64,000 bases of DNA. It comes from Odobenus rosmarus divergens. Lineage: Eukaryota > Chordata > Mammalia > Carnivora > Odobenidae. The stretch spans positions 5,471,387-5,535,386 of the forward strand of contig NW_004450276.1 of assembly GCF_000321225.1 (NCBI RefSeq). The letters run 5' to 3'. Positions 50,555 through 61,844 of this stretch are shown here, in pieces. Below the pieces are notes generated by a model. That model saw only the letters and a list, made by a program, of their open reading frames with translations, was not told the origin of the DNA and made no database searches. Position numbers and translations under genes: made by a program. The first letter of the stretch is position 1. Every line of letters begins with the position of its first letter.

Positions 50555-50767
50555 TTAATACTTTTAAGATTTTATTTATTTTTTAAGATTTTATTTGTCA
50601 GAAAGAGAGAGCAAGAGCATGAGCGAGCCCAAGCAGGGGGAGTGGCAGGGAGAGGGAGAAGCAGGCTCCCCGCTGAGCAGGGAGCCCAATGTGGGACTTG
50701 ATCCCCGGCCCTGGGACCATGACCTGAGCCAAAGGCAGATGCTCACCGACTGAGCCACCCAGGCATC
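50555..50767 (-). mobile_element. Can-SINE
   Basis: Antisense copy whose tail motif (AAGATTTTATTTATTTTTTA then AAGATTTTATTTGTC) is partly duplicated. Confidence 0.92.
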
Positions 50768-50809
50768 TTCTTATATTCTTTATTTAAGGCTAAATCTTTG
50801 TATATCGTC

Positions 50810-51590
50810 TAATTGCTGCTTCATATAATCTTCCAAATGATTGGGCGCCTAGCTATCTTGAATGGTAGTTTGGCTGACTGTAGAATTCTTGGTTGGAAAT
50901 CTTTTTTTTTTTTTTTTAAGATTTTATTTATTTATTTGAGAGACAGCCTGGGGAGAGAGCGCACGAACAGTGGGGGAGGGGCAGAGGGCGAGGGAGAAGC
51001 AGGCTCTCCACTGAGCAGGGCCCTGGGATCATGACCTGAGCCGAAGGCAGATGCTTAACTGACTGAGCCACCCAGGTGCCCCTGGAAATCATTTTCTTTC
51101 AGAATTTTGGTGATTTGCTTTTTAGGTTCAGTGTTTCTGTTAGAGATCCAGTAAAGTTCTGATTTCTAATACTTTGTATACGATTGTTTTCTCTGGATTT
51201 TGTGTTTTTTTTTTTTTTTTTAATCCAGGTTATTTCTGATATTTTTCATGGTAGCATGTTTCCCCTCACTCATTGTACAGGGCACAGAGTAGCCCTTTTG
51301 ATTTGGCAAATCATGTTAGGGAACATAAGTTCAGTTAATGGTAAAGTTATTTTGATTATTTCTTTGATGATTTGCTTAGTTCTGTTATTCTTTTTCTGTA
51401 TGGTTTTTTATTTGGATATTGGAATTTTGAACTAATTTTCCAATTTTTAATATTTTGTGTTTAAATTATCTGTTTTTTTCCCCCACTTTCTGAGGCAGTT
51501 CTTTGTCTTCAAACCCTTCACTTAAATTTCTAAAGTCTATTATACTCTATGTTCTTTATTTTTTTACATCTGTTTTTATTTCTTGGATAC
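50810..51590 (-). mobile_element. Degenerate L1/HAL1-like sequence
   Basis: The phrase GACTGTAGAATTCTTGGTTG is a hallmark of antisense L1/HAL1 coding sequence. It is interrupted by the SINE at 50899-51082. The right side is weakly supported. Confidence 0.4.
50899..51082 (-). mobile_element. Can-SINE
   Basis: Antisense copy flanked by TGGAAATC (50893 and 51083-51090). Confidence 0.94.
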
Positions 51591-52221
51591 AGTATCTTTT
51601 TTTTTTAATTGAAGTGTAGTTGACGCATACTGTTAGATTATTTTCCAAGGTACAGCGTAGTGTTTCCACAGCTCTCTGTGGTGTGCTGTGCTCCTCCTGA
51701 GTATTAGCTATCATCTGTCACTGTATATAACGCTGTTACACAGTCACTGCCTGTATTTCTTATGATGTACCTTTTCGTCCTTGTGACTTATTCATTCAAA
51801 CTAGAGGCCTGTATCTCCTACTCCCCCATCACCCATTTTGCCCATTCCCTCAGGCAACCACCAGTTTTTGGATTTATGGGTTTGTTTTGCTTATTTTCTT
51901 TGTTCATTTGTTGTATGGTATTTGTCTTTTTCTGACTTATTTCACTTAACATAATACTCTCTAGATCCATCCCTGTTTTGGCAAATGGTAAGGTCTCATT
52001 CTTTTTTTATGGCTCAGTTATACTTCATTGTGTGTTTTTATGTGTGTACGCACACTACATGTTCTTTATTCATTTATCCATGGACACTTGAATTGATTCT
52101 GTATCTTGGTTATTGTAAATAATGCTGCAATAAACATAAAGGTGCATATATTTTTTTGGATTCGTGTTTTCATTTTCTCTTGGTAAATATTTAATAGTGG
52201 AATTATTGGATCGTATGCTAA

Positions 52222-52401
52222 TTTTTTTTTTTTTTTTTATTTATTTTGAGAGAGAGCATATGCTCAGGTTGGGGGAGGGATAGAGGGGGAGAGAATCTCA
52301 AGCAGATTTCCCTCTAAGTGTGGAGCCTGACGCAGGGCTTGATGTCATGACTGTGATATTGTGACCTGAGCCGAAATCAAGAGTCAGATGCCAGGTGCCC
52401 C
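52222..52401 (-). mobile_element. Can-SINE inside the L1
   Basis: Antisense older-subtype copy with a deletion before the head (GATGCCAGGTGCCCC), flanked by ATGCTAA-like and ATGGTAAG sequence. Confidence 0.85.
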
Positions 52402-52681
52402 ATGGTAAGCTATTTTTAATTTTCGAGGAACTTCCATTTTGTTTTCCACAGTGCCTGCACCAATTTATTCTCCCACCAGCCATGCACAAGTTTTCCCTTT
52501 ACTCCATATCCTTGTCAGCACTTGTTAATTCTTGTGTTTTTGATACTAGCCATTCTGACTAGTGTAAAGTGATAATCTCATTGTGGTTTTAATTTGCATT
52601 TCCCTGATGATGAGTGATGTTGAGCACCTTTTCATGTGTTTGTTGGCCATCTGTATGTCTTATTTGGAAAAATATTTCAGG

Positions 52682-52856
52682 TACTATTTATTTATTTATG
52701 AGAGAGCTGAGAGAGAGCATGAGCAGAGGCAGGGGAGAGGGAGAAGCAGGCTCCCCGCTGAGCAGGGAGCCAGACACGGGGCTCCATCCCAGGACTCTGG
52801 GATCATGACCCGAGCCAAAAGCAGATGCTTAACCAACTGAGCCACCCAGATGCCCC
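52682..52856 (-). mobile_element. Can-SINE inside the L1
   Basis: Antisense copy with head GAGCCACCCAGATGCCCC. Confidence 0.92.
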
Positions 52857-52898
52857 TAAAAGTAAAATCTTTTAAAAAATAATAAAAAAAAAATGGGT

Positions 52899-53090
52899 GG
52901 GGTGCCTTGGTAGCTCAGTTGGTTAAGCATCTGTCTTTGGCTCAGGTCATGGTCCTGGGGTCCTGTGATCGAGCCTGGCATCGGGTTCTCTGCTCGGTGG
53001 GGAGTCTGCTTCTCATTCTCTTTCTGTGTTGGCGTGCTCTCTTTCTCTCGCTCATCCACTCTTGCTTTCAAATAAATAAAATCTTAAAAT
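52899..53090 (+). mobile_element. Can-SINE inside the L1
   Basis: Sense copy (GGGGTGCCTTGGTAGCTCAG) with tail AAATAAATAAAATCTTAAAA. Confidence 0.93.
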
Positions 53091-53270
53091 TTTTATTTTT
53101 TTTTAAAGATTTTATTTATTTATTTGACAGAGAGCAGGGGGATCGAAGAGAGGGAGAAGCAGGCTTCCCAGTGAGCAGGGAGCCCAGTGCGGGGCTCGAT
53201 CCCAGGACCCTGAGATTATGACCGAAGCTGAAGGCAGTCCCTTAACCAACTGAACCACCCCAGGTGCCCC
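53091..53270 (-). mobile_element. Can-SINE facing the previous copy
   Basis: Antisense copy joined tail to tail with the sense copy at 52899-53090, making an inverted pair that could fold in RNA. Confidence 0.93.
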
Positions 53271-53375
53271 AAAAAAGATTTTATTAAGTAATTTCTGTAC
53301 CCAATGTGGGGCTTGAACTCTAGACCCTGAGATCAAGAGTCGCACACTCCACTGATTGAACCACCCAGGTGCCCC
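53271..53375 (-). mobile_element. Short tRNA-Lys-type SINE
   Basis: Antisense tRNA-like form (GGGGCTTGAACTCTAGACCC, GATCAAGAGTCGCACACTCC). Confidence 0.88.
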
Positions 53376-53408
53376 CGGCTCTGCTCTTTCTTTTTCCCCC
53401 CTGCTCAT

Positions 53409-53605
53409 TTTTTTTTTTTTAAAGATTTTATTTATTTATTTGACAGAGAGACAGCGAGAGAGGGAACACAAGCAAGGGGAGTGTGAGTGGGAGAAGCAGG
53501 CTTCCCGCAGAGCAGGGAGCCCGATGTGGGGCTCAATCCTAGAATCCCAGGATCATGACCTGAGCCGTAGGCAGACGCTTAACGACTGAGCCACCCAGGC
53601 GCCCC
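53409..53605 (-). mobile_element. Can-SINE inside the L1
   Basis: Antisense copy flanked by a 14-base duplication CCCTGCTCATTTTT (about 53398 and 53607). Confidence 0.95.
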
Positions 53606-53651
53606 TCCCTGCTCATTTTTTAATTGGATATTTTGGTGTTGAGTTGTAGAA

Positions 53652-53836
53652 GTTTTTTTTTTTTTTTAAAGATTTTATTTGTTTATTCATGAAGGACAGA
53701 GAGAGCGAGAGAGAGGCAGAGGGAGAAGCAGGCTCCCAAGGAGCAGGGAGCCCGACATGGGACTCAATCCCAGGACCCTGGGATCATGACCTGAGCCGAA
53801 GGCAGACGCTTAACCATCTGAGCCACCCAGGCGCCC
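53652..53836 (-). mobile_element. Can-SINE inside the L1
   Basis: Antisense copy with head GAGCCACCCAGGCGCCC. Confidence 0.94.
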
Positions 53837-53841
53837 AATTT

Positions 53842-53956
53842 TGTATATCTTTTTTATTTTTTATTTTTTTAAGTAGGTTCCACACTCAATATGGGCCTTA
53901 AACTCATAACCCTGAGATTGTCACATGCTCCATCTACTGAGCCAGCCAGGTGCCCC
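53842..53956 (-). mobile_element. Short tRNA-Lys-type SINE
   Basis: Antisense tRNA-like form (GGTTCCACACTCAATATGGG, CTACTGAGCCAGCCAGGTGC). Confidence 0.87.
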
Positions 53957-56900
53957 TATTTTTTATATATTTAGAATATTAATCCCTTATCAGATACATC
54001 ATTTGCATATATTTTCTCCCATTCAGTGGGTTGCCTTTTCATTTTGTTGAGGGTTTTCTTTGCTGTGCAAAAGCGTTTTATTTTGATGTAGTCCAGTGAT
54101 TTATTTTTGCTTTTGTTTCGCTTGCCTGAGGAGACATATCTAGAAAAATGTTTCTATGGCTGATGTCAAAGATTTTAACTGCCAGTGTTTTCTTCTAAGA
54201 GTTTTCTGGTGTCAGGTCTCACATTGAGGTCTTTAATCAATTTTGAGTTTATTTTTGTGTGTGACTAAGAATGTGGTCCAGGTTTGTTCTTTTGCATGTT
54301 GCTGTCCGGTTTTCCCAGCACCCTTTGTTGAAGAGTCTGTCTTTTCCCCATTGTATATTCTTGCTTCTTTTGTTGTAGGTTAATTGACCATAAAAGTGTG
54401 GGGTTATTTCTGAGCTCTCTATTCTGTTCCACTGATCTGTGTGTCTGTTTTTGTGCCAGTACCATACTGTTTTGATTATTATAGCATTGTATATCTTAAA
54501 ATCTGGGATTGTGATACCTCCAGCTTTGGTCTTCTTTCCCAAGATTGCTTTGGCCATTTGGAGTCTTGTGGTTCCGTACAAATTTTAGTTTTATTGTAGT
54601 TATGTGAAACATGTTGCTATTTTGTTAGGAATTGTAGCCTGCTTTGGGTAGTAAGGATATTTTAACAATATTGGTTCTTCCATTCCATGAATATGGAATA
54701 TCTTTTGGATGCTATTTTTCTCTTAACTGTGAGGGTATTAGTCAGAAGGTTTTTTTGTTTTGTTTTGTTTTGTCTCAGTTTTCTGAAGTTTTCGTCTGCT
54801 CCTGGGGCTCCTTTCCTCAGAATTCCTTGTATCATTGTTTTGGCGTGTCTTGTTAGAGACCTAGTTTAAAAATGTGGTGACTCTTAGCCATCTATTTGAA
54901 TTTAAGACAAACTCCTAATGAGTTGATTGGAAGCTCTGTGTGTGTGGGCAGTGATTGTTGCTGATTGGCTTTGTTATAGATGATCTAACTGGATTCTTTT
55001 ATTAGGAGACCACCAGCTGGTTAGCTTATTGAGAGGGAAATCTTCCAATCATCTGTTTCGGATGACAAACCTGGTTATTCAATATTCTTTGAGCTAGATG
55101 TTTGCTGGAATTTCACTATTTACAGTTAGATTTTTAGGTAATTCTTTTTTGGTATGGTACCCCTTTCCTCAGCTGTGCCTGGTATCCCCAAATCCAGATT
55201 TCCTTGTTTACCCTTTCTGCAATTTTCCAGGATGGGGGTAGTTGAGAAGGAGGTTAGTGGGAAGTTTGGTTGTTTTTCAGAGTATATCCCGTCTCTCCTG
55301 TTTTAGCTTCACCTGAACCCATTCCTTGTGGATACATATACCTCCACCTGTGCATGTGTGACTCCCTATCCCTGATGCCTGGTACCTAAAGTTCCTCCAG
55401 TTGCTGCTATATGGTCTAAGATACATTGCTTTTGGGCTTATCTTACTACAACAATCTTTTCTGATTTAAGTCACTTATTACTTGGCTCCTTTCTCGCTTC
55501 CGAAATTTTATAGCTGTTGTCTTCTCTTACATTCTTTTTCTGTTTGTAGCTTTAGGTCCTATCTCATTTACTGGTGTTCTAGGAAGGAGAGGAGGTAGTT
55601 TTTAAGTGGAAATAACTATTTGTGCTTGTGATGTGGTCTTTTACCATTTCTTTCAGGGCCGTGTTTTATGTTTTAGTGTGTTCTTTCTACTTGATTTTTC
55701 TTCCCTCACTCCACACACATTTTTGAATTTTCCCATAGATTCTACTTTCCCTTTACATTTTTCATCTTTAATTTTTTGTCTTTCCTCTTTCATTAGCAAG
55801 CTTCCTGGAAGAATAAAGCTGTAGTTGATAACTCTGCTTCAATTGTCTACTCTAGGCTAGCTTCTTAGTTGTGTATAATGATTGAGATACAACTTAATTG
55901 TCATTTTAAGCAATAGCATATGAAATCTGCATTTGCTATAATATTCTCATCATGGACACTTGTCCATTTTGTCTTTCAGTGACCCTTGTATAGAAGTCCA
56001 TGTACTAGAAATTCTTTTAATAATTTTGCTTCAGGAAAATTGACTCCTGGTTTATTTCCTCCTTTTTGCTAGCTCCTGGATGTGCATTCTGTTTTTCTTT
56101 TTGTTCTGGCTATCAGGCAGCCTAGAACCAAATCTGGTCTTTAGTTACATCAGTTGTATTAATCTGATTACTAGTATGTTTATTTCTTCCTCCTCCTCCT
56201 GTGGGGTTTAGGACTTCACCTCTTATCTCTGTTTCTCTGCGTGTTGATTTCATTCTCTCATACTACAGACTCTCTACTTCATGAGGCTGGAACCATGACT
56301 GCTGGCAGCTCTTGGCTCTCATCTTCCCAGCCCCTTCTACCAGAAGAAGGGGCTCTCTTGAAGAATCCTGGGAAGGACTCTGATTGGCCTGTCTTGGATC
56401 ATGTACCTACCATCCCTGTGGCTGGAGTGGGGAGGGTACTATGAATGGCAACCCTCACTAGAACTACATAGTTGGAGTCAGGGGTAAGAGCAGTTTCCCT
56501 AAATCAGGGGGATGTCCTTCATACTGGCTTTCAATGTTCGTTTTTCTACTTTTTGTTGTTATAATACAGGTTGTTTATCTGGATGGAGGCTGCCTCAAAT
56601 CCTTTTCTGAAAAAAGTTTGGGTGTAAATACGTGCATAAGATGTCACAAACTCCTGTCATTCACCTTTGATACCATTACATTTGGCTCTTAAGTCCACCA
56701 CCATTGATTCTGCTGTTTAATGGGCAGATCCAAAATTTTTCAATTTTCATTCTATTTGATCCACTTTCAGCATTTAAAACTGTGATTACTCCATTGCTCT
56801 GTGATCACTAGTGCCATTGCAAAACTGATCACTCCATTGCAACTCTCTCTTCTCATGACTTGGGAAGCTCCTTTCTTAACTCTTTAAACATTTCCTTTTG

Positions 56901-57260
56901 ATTTCCTGTTTGGCATTACTTCCTTACTTCTTTAAAATCTAAGTTACATGATTGCTTTTCTCGCTTGTTTATTTGATTACTTTACCCTATGAAAACTTGT
57001 GATGCATGCTTGGGGATCTTTTAAGTATCAATATCACCTAAACAATTTTATTCCAGCCTTCAGATCCATATTTGCAATTACCTTCTGGATATCTCTATTT
57101 AGGTATCTTAGGCATCTTAAATTTTATTTCTGTACTACTGTAGTCACTGGCATAATTTAAGCTTTAATTTTTTTGTCTAGATTATTATAACAGCTTAAAT
57201 TAACTTACTTAGTTTTTGGTAAGGCAATATATTGAAATGGTTAAAAAAAAGATAAATAGT

Positions 57261-57455
57261 GGGGTGCCTGGGTAGCTCAGTCAGTTAAGCGTCTGACTTC
57301 AGCTCAGGTCATGATCTCGGGGTCCTGGGATCAAGCTCCACATCAGGCTCCCTCCTCAGCAGGGAGTCTCCCTCTCCATCTCTCCCCCGCCTGCTTTCTC
57401 TTCCCCCGCTTGTGCTGCTCTCTCTCAAATAAAGTCTTAAAAAAAAAAAAAAATA
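57261..57455 (+). mobile_element. Can-SINE
   Basis: Sense copy with head GGGGTGCCTGGGTAGCTCAG and A-rich tail. Confidence 0.94.
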
Positions 57456-57466
57456 AATAAACAGTA

Positions 57467-57587
57467 GGTGTGCCTGGTTCGGCTCAGTTGGTGGAGCTTG
57501 AGACTCTTGATCTTGGAGTTGTGAGTTCAAGCCCCACATTGGGTGTAGAGATTACTTAAAAGTAAAATCTTTGAAAAAACAAAACAA
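57467..57587 (+). mobile_element. Short tRNA-Lys-type SINE
   Basis: Sense tRNA-like form (GTTCAAGCCCCACATTGGGT, GAGATTACTTAAAAGTAAAA). Confidence 0.9.
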
Positions 57588-57941
57588 AAGATAAACAGGG
57601 AAAGTTTTTCCTCCTAAACCTTTTATTTGCCTAGGTTTGCTTCCAAACTTCCCATTGTTACTATTTTTTTATTCATTTTCCTAGTTTATATATGTATGTG
57701 CTTTACATATATAGAGTCTTGTTTTTATTCCTTTTGTATAAAATGTAGCACATTACACATACTTATGCGAACTTTTCCCCTTTTCAGTACAGTCCACCTC
57801 TGTTTCAAGGTATCTCCTACAAAGCAAATATGGTTGTTGTTTTCAGTTTCCTGTAGTGTTTCCTAACTGTTGGTGGAGGGAGACTTTTTTTTCGGGTCCA
57901 TAGTATTTTTACTAAAAGGATTGTACTTTACATTTACACTT

Positions 57942-58127
57942 TTTTTTAAAGATTTTATTTATTTATTTGATAGAGAGACAGAGAGAGAGGGAACACAAGC
58001 AGGGGGAGAGGGAGAAGCAGGCTTCCCGCTGAGCAGGGAGCCCAATGCGGGGCTCGATCCCAGGACGCTGGGATCATGACCTGAGCTGAAGGCAGACGCT
58101 TAACCGACTGAGCCACCCAGGCGCCCC
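57942..58127 (-). mobile_element. Can-SINE
   Basis: Antisense copy flanked by ACACTTTTTTTT (about 57936 and 58128). Confidence 0.94.
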
Positions 58128-58140
58128 ACACTTTTTTTTT

Positions 58141-58203
58141 TAAAAGGCTTGAACTCACGACCCCAAGTTGCATGCTTTATCAGCTGAGCCGGTCAGGCAC
58201 CCC
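58141..58203 (-). mobile_element. tRNA-Lys-type SINE fragment
   Basis: Antisense fragment (GGCTTGAACTCACGACCCCA, CAGCTGAGCCGGTCAGGCAC) into whose tail the previous copy appears to have inserted. Confidence 0.85.
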
Positions 58204-58285
58204 TGACACAGTTAATTTATGCATGGAATATGGCTGGGTAAACACCCTTCCCCAATGCCCCTATCCCCAGCAATAACAAAAGTCT

Positions 58286-58377
58286 GGGGGCTCCTGGCTA
58301 GCTTGGTTGGTAGAGTATTGCAGTTCTTGATCTCAGGCTCATGAGCTTGAGCTCCACGTTGGTGCAGAGTTTACTTA
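58286..58377 (+). mobile_element. Short tRNA-Lys-type SINE, diverged
   Basis: Sense copy (GGGGCTCCTGGCTAGCTTGG, TTGATCTCAGGCTCATGAGC, CCACGTTGGTGCAGAGTTTA). Confidence 0.85.
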
Positions 58378-58429
58378 AAAAAGTCTACTTCTGCAGTTAT
58401 GCGGTAGGGCCAGAAAGTTATGGTATTAT

Positions 58430-58545
58430 GGGGCACCTAGCTGGCTCAGTTGAAAGAGCATGAAGCTCTTGATTTTGGGTTATGAGTTCGAGCCCCACGT
58501 TGGGTGTAGAGATTACTTAAACTAAAAAAGAAAAAAAAAAAAAAG
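58430..58545 (+). mobile_element. Short tRNA-Lys-type SINE
   Basis: Sense copy (GGGGCACCTAGCTGGCTCAG, GTTCGAGCCCCACGTTGGGT) with an A-rich tail. Confidence 0.9.
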
Positions 58546-58914
58546 AAAGTGAGGGAATTGTTCTGGAGCCAGCTAGAGATTATAGCTGCCCTAACAAGAT
58601 GTAAACTCTTCTTTCTTCATTTGTATTGTTCTTACCTCTCTTATTAATCACTTTTTCTAGTCTGTCCTCTACATAGCTATAAGCAGACAAATAACTGCAA
58701 AAGATGACTTTCTATGTGTTATTCTCAGTTGCCATCAGTGCTTTTCTGTTCTCTGAGTCCCAAAGTGCAAAGTATTATTCTCTGTCTTAAGAAAATTTGC
58801 TCTGATTTTTGTATACTAAGTGCAGGCATGCTTATTTTTGGATAATTGGGGAAAGGAAGATAAGTAGAGAAAATCCATAATTTCACCTGGAGACATTCAG
58901 GCAGTACAGTAGTA

Positions 58915-59010
58915 AGGTTAAGATCACAGGTTTGGAGTCAGGTGGACTAGATCTGTGACTGGGCAAGTTTATCTTCTAGGCCTCAGTTTCCTCCTCTGCA
59001 GAATAGCATG
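58915..59010 (+). mobile_element. MIR fragment
   Basis: GGTTTGGAGTCAGGTGGACT followed by a GTGACTGGGCAAGTTTATC core and CCTCAGTTTCCTCCTCTGC is the conserved MIR core in sense orientation. Confidence 0.85.
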
Positions 59011-59079
59011 AAGCTCTGTTTATGTGCCAAGTTCAGGTGCTTTATATGAAGGAATATATTATTTTACTCTCTCAACGGG

Positions 59080-59225
59080 GCAATGTAATAGGTACTATTT
59101 GTATGTCTTGTTTTTAAACGATGAGGCAACTTGGGGCCTAGTGAGGTTTAGTAATTTGTTCGGTGAGTACACCAGGTTTTGAACCCTGGGCACTCCAGAA
59201 ATGATGGTTTTAAGTGGTGCACTAC
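59080..59225 (-). mobile_element. Second MIR fragment
   Basis: GATGAGGCAACTTGGGGCCT, GGTTTAGTAATTTGTTCGGT and TTTTGAACCCTGGGC follow the MIR core read antisense, ending in a CTACAGATTCTAG-like tail. Confidence 0.75.
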
Positions 59226-59337
59226 AGATTCTAGTTCAAGCAGGTAACCAGAAGTGTTATTACATATGTATATGTGAACATCTTCATCTTGATGTTATTT
59301 TAGAACAGGAGAAAAATGAAATAGCCTCAGTGTGGTA

Positions 59338-59757
59338 CAGTTGACCCTTGAGCAATGGGTTTCAATTGTCTGGTCCACTTATACTTGGACTTTTTAAATA
59401 AATACAGTACTATAAATGTATTTTTTTCCCCTTATGCTTTTCTTTCCTTTTTTTTTAAAGGTAGGCTCCAGCGTGGAGCCAAATGCGGGGCTTGAACTCA
59501 TGACCTGAGTCAGACGCTTAACTGAAACACTTAGGCACCCCTCCTTACACTTTTCTTAATATTTCTTTCTTCTAACTTTATTGTAAGAATACAGTATTTA
59601 ATACATATAAAATATATGTTGACTATTCTGGTAAGGTTTCCAGTCAACAGTAGGCTATTACTAGTTAAGTTCTTGGGGAATTCAGAAGTTTGGGTGTGGA
59701 TTTTTGACCGTTGTGGAGTTGGCACCTATAACCTCCATGTTGTTCAAGGGTCATCTG
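59338..59757 (+). mobile_element. Second Tigger-like (TcMar) DNA transposon remnant
   Basis: Left end CAGTTGACCCTTGAGCAATG and right end TGTTCAAGGGTCATCTG are inverted repeats (CAG-TGACCCTTGA on both sides), with TA immediately outside each end (59336-59337, 59758-59759). A tRNA-type SINE fragment at 59445-59541 interrupts it. Non-autonomous: no transposase frame. Confidence 0.85.
59445..59541 (-). mobile_element. tRNA-Lys-type SINE inside the Tigger-like element
   Basis: Antisense diverged copy (GGGGCTTGAACTCATGACCT, CACTTAGGCACCCCT). Confidence 0.85.
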
Positions 59758-59851
59758 TATATTATTAGTTATAAGGACAATTTCCTTCATGGTTGGATTT
59801 TTTCCTGAGGTTTTTTAGTTTCTGCCATTGTATGTGTATATTTTAACCTCT

Positions 59852-60032
59852 TTTTTTTTTTTTTTTAAAGATTTTATTTATTTGAGAGAGAGAGCATGAG
59901 GGGGGGAGGGTCAGAGGGAGAAGCAGACTCCCTGCCGAGCGGGGAGCCCGATGCAGGACTTGATCCTGGGACTCCAGGATCATGACCTAAGCCGAAGGCA
60001 GTTGATTAACCAGCTGAGCCACCCAGGCGCCC
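59852..60032 (-). mobile_element. Can-SINE
   Basis: Antisense copy with standard tail and head. Confidence 0.94.
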
Positions 60033-60092
60033 TTATTTTAACTTGTTCCTACTTCATTTCCTTTGTCATTAAAGTTGGGAAGGAGAAATTTA

Positions 60093-60324
60093 TTTATTTA
60101 TTTTTTAAAGAGAGAGTCTTTTTTTTTTTTTTTTAAAGATTTTATTTATTCATTTGAGAGAGAGAGAGAATGAGAGATAGAAAGCACAAGAGGGAAGAGG
60201 GTCAGAGGGAGAAGCAGACTCCCTGCTGAGCAGGAAGCCCGATGTGGGACTCGATCCCGGGACTCCAGGATCATGACCTGAGCCGAAGGCAGTCGCTTAA
60301 CCAACTGAGCCACCCAGGCGCCCA
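60093..60324 (-). mobile_element. Can-SINE, possibly with a fragment of a second copy in its tail
   Basis: Antisense copy flanked by GGAAGGAGAAATTTA (60078 and about 60325). The tail region is doubled (TTTAAAGAGAGAGTC before the poly-T), which may mark a second truncated copy. Confidence 0.9.
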
Positions 60325-60386
60325 GGAAGGAGAAATTTAGATGAGCTGTATCTCTGCAAAAGTTTTGTTTTACTTCAACGTTCCAG

Positions 60387-60564
60387 AAGATTTTTTTTTT
60401 TTTTAAGAGAAGGAGGTGGGGAGGGACAGAGGGACAGGGGAAAGAGAGACTCTTAAGCAGGCTCCATGCCCAGCAGGGATCCTGACCTCACAACCCTGAG
60501 ATCATGACCTGAACTGAAATCAAGAGTCAGACGCTTAGCGGACTGAGCCACCCAGGCGCGCCCA
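60387..60564 (-). mobile_element. Can-SINE, older subtype
   Basis: Antisense copy (CAACCCTGAGATCATGACCT, AAATCAAGAGTCAGACGCTT) with head GAGCCACCCAGGCGCGCCC. Confidence 0.91.
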
Positions 60565-60847
60565 GTTTTTTTTATCTTCACTTTTTTGGCAACATATTAT
60601 TAATTTTATGGATGTTTGACTGCTTTTGGTAACTGATTTTTTTAGGAAGTGTTGAGTTTTCTCTCTGAAACACACTCTATCCTCTGGTCATCTTTGATAT
60701 GTGAATAACATGTTGAAGTATGTTTCTTTTGTCATTTTTTTTTGTCATTTGAAGGCATATATTATAGGCCTTAAGAGGATTAAGATTTCACTCTTATCCA
60801 AACAAACACTTTTCATTTCTTTGGACCAACCTTATGCATTTTATTTG

Positions 60848-61050
60848 TTTAAAGATTTTATTTATTTATTTTATTTGAGAGAGAGAGTGCATGAGTGGGA
60901 AGGAGGGACAGAGGGAAATGGAGAGAATATCAAGCAGACTCCATGCTGAGTGTGGAGCCCAGCATGGGGCTTGATCTCATGATGCTGGGATCCTGACCTG
61001 AGCCGAAACCCGAGTTGGATGCTTAACTGCCTGAGCCACTCAGGCACCCC
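60848..61050 (-). mobile_element. Can-SINE, older subtype
   Basis: Antisense copy flanked by CCTTATGCATTTTATTT and CCTTATGCATTTTAATTT (60830 and 61053). Confidence 0.93.
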
Positions 61051-61067
61051 AGCCTTATGCATTTTAA

Positions 61068-61069
<2 letters not shown>

Positions 61070-61112
<43 letters not shown>
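61070..61112 (+). repeat. (TG)n microsatellite
   Basis: About 21 uninterrupted TG units. Confidence 0.95.
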
Positions 61113-61114
<2 letters not shown>

Positions 61115-61381
61115 GATTTTAACTTATTTTTAGTTGCAAGACATATGATTCAAAGAAAAGGGAGTATAGCCAGTAGATGGACAATTAAAATGAAATAATA
61201 AAATGAATATCCATGTACTCATCAACCAAGCTTATTAAGAGGAGCATTATGCATACCTTTGACCTCTGTGTGCCTCTCTCTGATCACATTTTCCACTTCC
61301 TCCAAAGGAAACACTTTCTTGAGTTTTGTATTGTTCTTTTCTTTAGTTTTCTTTTTTTAATTTTTCTTTATTTTTTAAAAA

Positions 61382-61565
61382 GATTTTATTTATTTTTAAG
61401 ATTTTATTTATTTATTTGACAGAGAACACAAGCGGGGGGAGCAGGAAAGGGAGAAGCAGGCTTCCCGCTGAGCAGGGAGCCCGATGTGGGGCTCGATCCC
61501 AGGACCCTGAGATCATGACCTGAGCCGAAGGCAGACGCTTAACGACTGAGCCACCCAGGTGCCTC
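61382..61565 (-). mobile_element. Can-SINE
   Basis: Antisense copy with doubled tail motif and head GAGCCACCCAGGTGCCTC. Confidence 0.93.
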
Positions 61566-61732
61566 AAGATTTTATTTATTTGAGAGAGAGAGCATGAGTG
61601 GTGGGGAGAGGCAGAGGGAGAAGCAGACTCCCCGCTGAGCAGGGAGCCCGACGTGGGACTCGATCTGGGACTCCAGGATCATGACCTGAGCTGAAGGCAG
61701 TCGCTTAACCAACTGAGCCACCCAGGCGCCCC
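61566..61732 (-). mobile_element. Can-SINE
   Basis: Antisense copy directly adjacent to the previous one, head intact. Confidence 0.93.
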
Positions 61733-61836
61733 ATGGCACCCCTTTTTAAAGTAACTTCTATGACTAGTATGGGGCTTGAACTCAATCCCGAGATTAAGAG
61801 TTGCATGCTCTACTGACTTAGCTAGCCAGGTGCCAC
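61733..61836 (-). mobile_element. Short tRNA-Lys-type SINE
   Basis: Antisense tRNA-like form (GGGGCTTGAACTCAATCCCG, GTTGCATGCTCTACTGACTT). Confidence 0.87.
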
Positions 61837-61844
61837 TCTTTTAA

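Larger units (their letters stand above)
51600..54640 (-). mobile_element. L1 element, 3' end to ORF2 C-terminus, fragmented by eight SINEs
   Basis: Read on the minus strand, the 3' end lies at about 51600 (TTTTTAATTGAAGTGTAGTT) and the ORF2 side at 54640. The 3' UTR runs through about 52680. After the SINE cluster at 52682-53956 the ORF2 end resumes (TTAATCCCTTATCAGATACA onward). The frame 54249-54581 encodes a recognisable ORF2 C-terminal stretch ([35 protein letters not shown]). It is 5'-truncated and not functional. Confidence 0.88.

Noticed and set aside
54249..54581. 110-codon frame as an exon of a host gene
   Set aside because: Its sequence is the C-terminal part of L1 ORF2 within a truncated L1 copy.
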